Part shown: positions 63,413-64,000 of the stretch, in pieces
Numbering within the stretch: the stretch's first letter is position 1
How the letters are laid out: every line of letters begins with the position of its first letter
Assembly (NCBI GenBank): GCA_030141605.1
Contig: JAQGDQ010000553.1
Span: 80,221 to 144,220 of the forward strand
DNA: 64,000 bases
Direction: 5' to 3'
Origin: Tubiluchus corallicola
Taxonomy: Eukaryota > Priapulida > Priapulimorpha > Priapulimorphida > Tubiluchidae
Translations under genes and position numbers: made by a program
Notes under the pieces: model-generated
What the model was told of the DNA's origin: nothing
Database searches by the model: none
The model's input: the letters and a program-made list of their open reading frames with translations, nothing else

Positions 63413-64000
63413 GTAGTTCTTATATTCCAGACTGACGTCACGTACGTCACACAGCATTTTTGAAATAAGCTACTTGATGTGTGTACATAAACTCATGAAA
63501 AGAAAACAATTAACAAAGTTCTTTGGTTGCACAGTATTATTAGTCAGTGACGAAGAAGATATAGTATCAAGCAACAGGTGAATTTTTTAGAATACAAACA
63601 AATAACATATGTACGTATATATATATGCATGTAATTTATCGATGAAATCAAATTATATCTATACATGAACAACGAGGTAAATGCCACAATCTGTACATTA
63701 GTGATTTTTGTCTAAATGTCACTTTGCGCACATTTTCTACTCAATGTTACAACATTTAACACAGCGTTATGCCTACAAGGTACTATTTAAATTTTTTAAA
63801 GAACACGGTGGTAAATCTATAGCGAAACGCCTATATGCAGAACTGAAATTACACCATATATATAATTCATTTCATACTAATTAACAAGTCAGCATAAAAT
63901 ATGAAAAATTTCATGACATATTATGTACGAATTAGGGTGCTCAGAGAAGTGAGTTAAATCAGCAAAGGTTACATTATCGTAGCGGTTTCTAATATTAGAT
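63413..64000 (-). repeat. Large inverted repeat, right arm (reaches window edge)
   Basis: Reverse complement of 62316-62901 with a net 2-base length difference. The last bases TCTAATATTAGAT pair with the first bases of the left arm, so the true outer end may lie outside the window. Confidence 0.93.

Noticed and set aside
1-64000. CRISPR array, bacterial operon or prophage
   Set aside because: Genes are split by GT-AG introns and encode animal proteins. No regularly spaced direct repeats with unique spacers are seen.

Overview
The window is nuclear DNA from an animal. Genes are split by GT-AG introns, the non-coding DNA is AT-rich, TTAGGG-type interstitial repeats are present, and the proteins are metazoan (SETD1-type COMPASS methyltransferase, TBC1D10 Rab-GAP, LIV-1 zinc transporter). 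An invertebrate fits best. A tunicate or similar low-GC genome is possible, but the species cannot be fixed from the sequence alone. All exon models come from reading splice sites, reading phase and protein similarity by eye. Every model closes in frame.

Layout. (1) 1-12465, + strand: the 3' part of a SETD1/SET1 gene, 11 coding exons, open at the left edge. (2) 12466-17861: convergent intergenic DNA with a foldback element. (3) 17862-44842, - strand: a complete TBC1D10-like gene of nine coding exons, with a 15.6-kb first coding intron full of repeats and an unusually large last exon (3.3 kb). (4) 44843-45769: a 927-bp head-to-head interval, probably a shared promoter region. (5) 45770-52313, + strand: a two-exon gene for a 1344-residue protein combining a zinc finger-like N-terminus, a methyl-CpG-binding-type domain, a PHD-like finger, an F-box and leucine-rich repeats. 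I do not recognise it as a named family, and it is the best candidate for something undescribed. (6) 55240-61708, - strand: the 3' part of a ZIP (SLC39A, LIV-1 type) transporter, six exons, 5' end missing. (7) 62316-64000: a large near-perfect inverted repeat that reaches the window edge.

Repeats are abundant and partly datable. There is a TTAA-flanked MITE family with four copies inside the ZIP introns, one of them nested in a tRNA-derived SINE. There is a foldback family with hammerhead-ribozyme-like cores, two decayed LINE 3' ends, several tRNA-like SINEs, an (ACAGT)n satellite next to a purine tract, and short AT/CA microsatellites.

Functionally the genes do not form a pathway. Two of them (SETD1 and the MBD/PHD/F-box protein) are chromatin proteins that would read or write CpG- and promoter-linked marks. 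The other two act in membrane traffic and metal transport.
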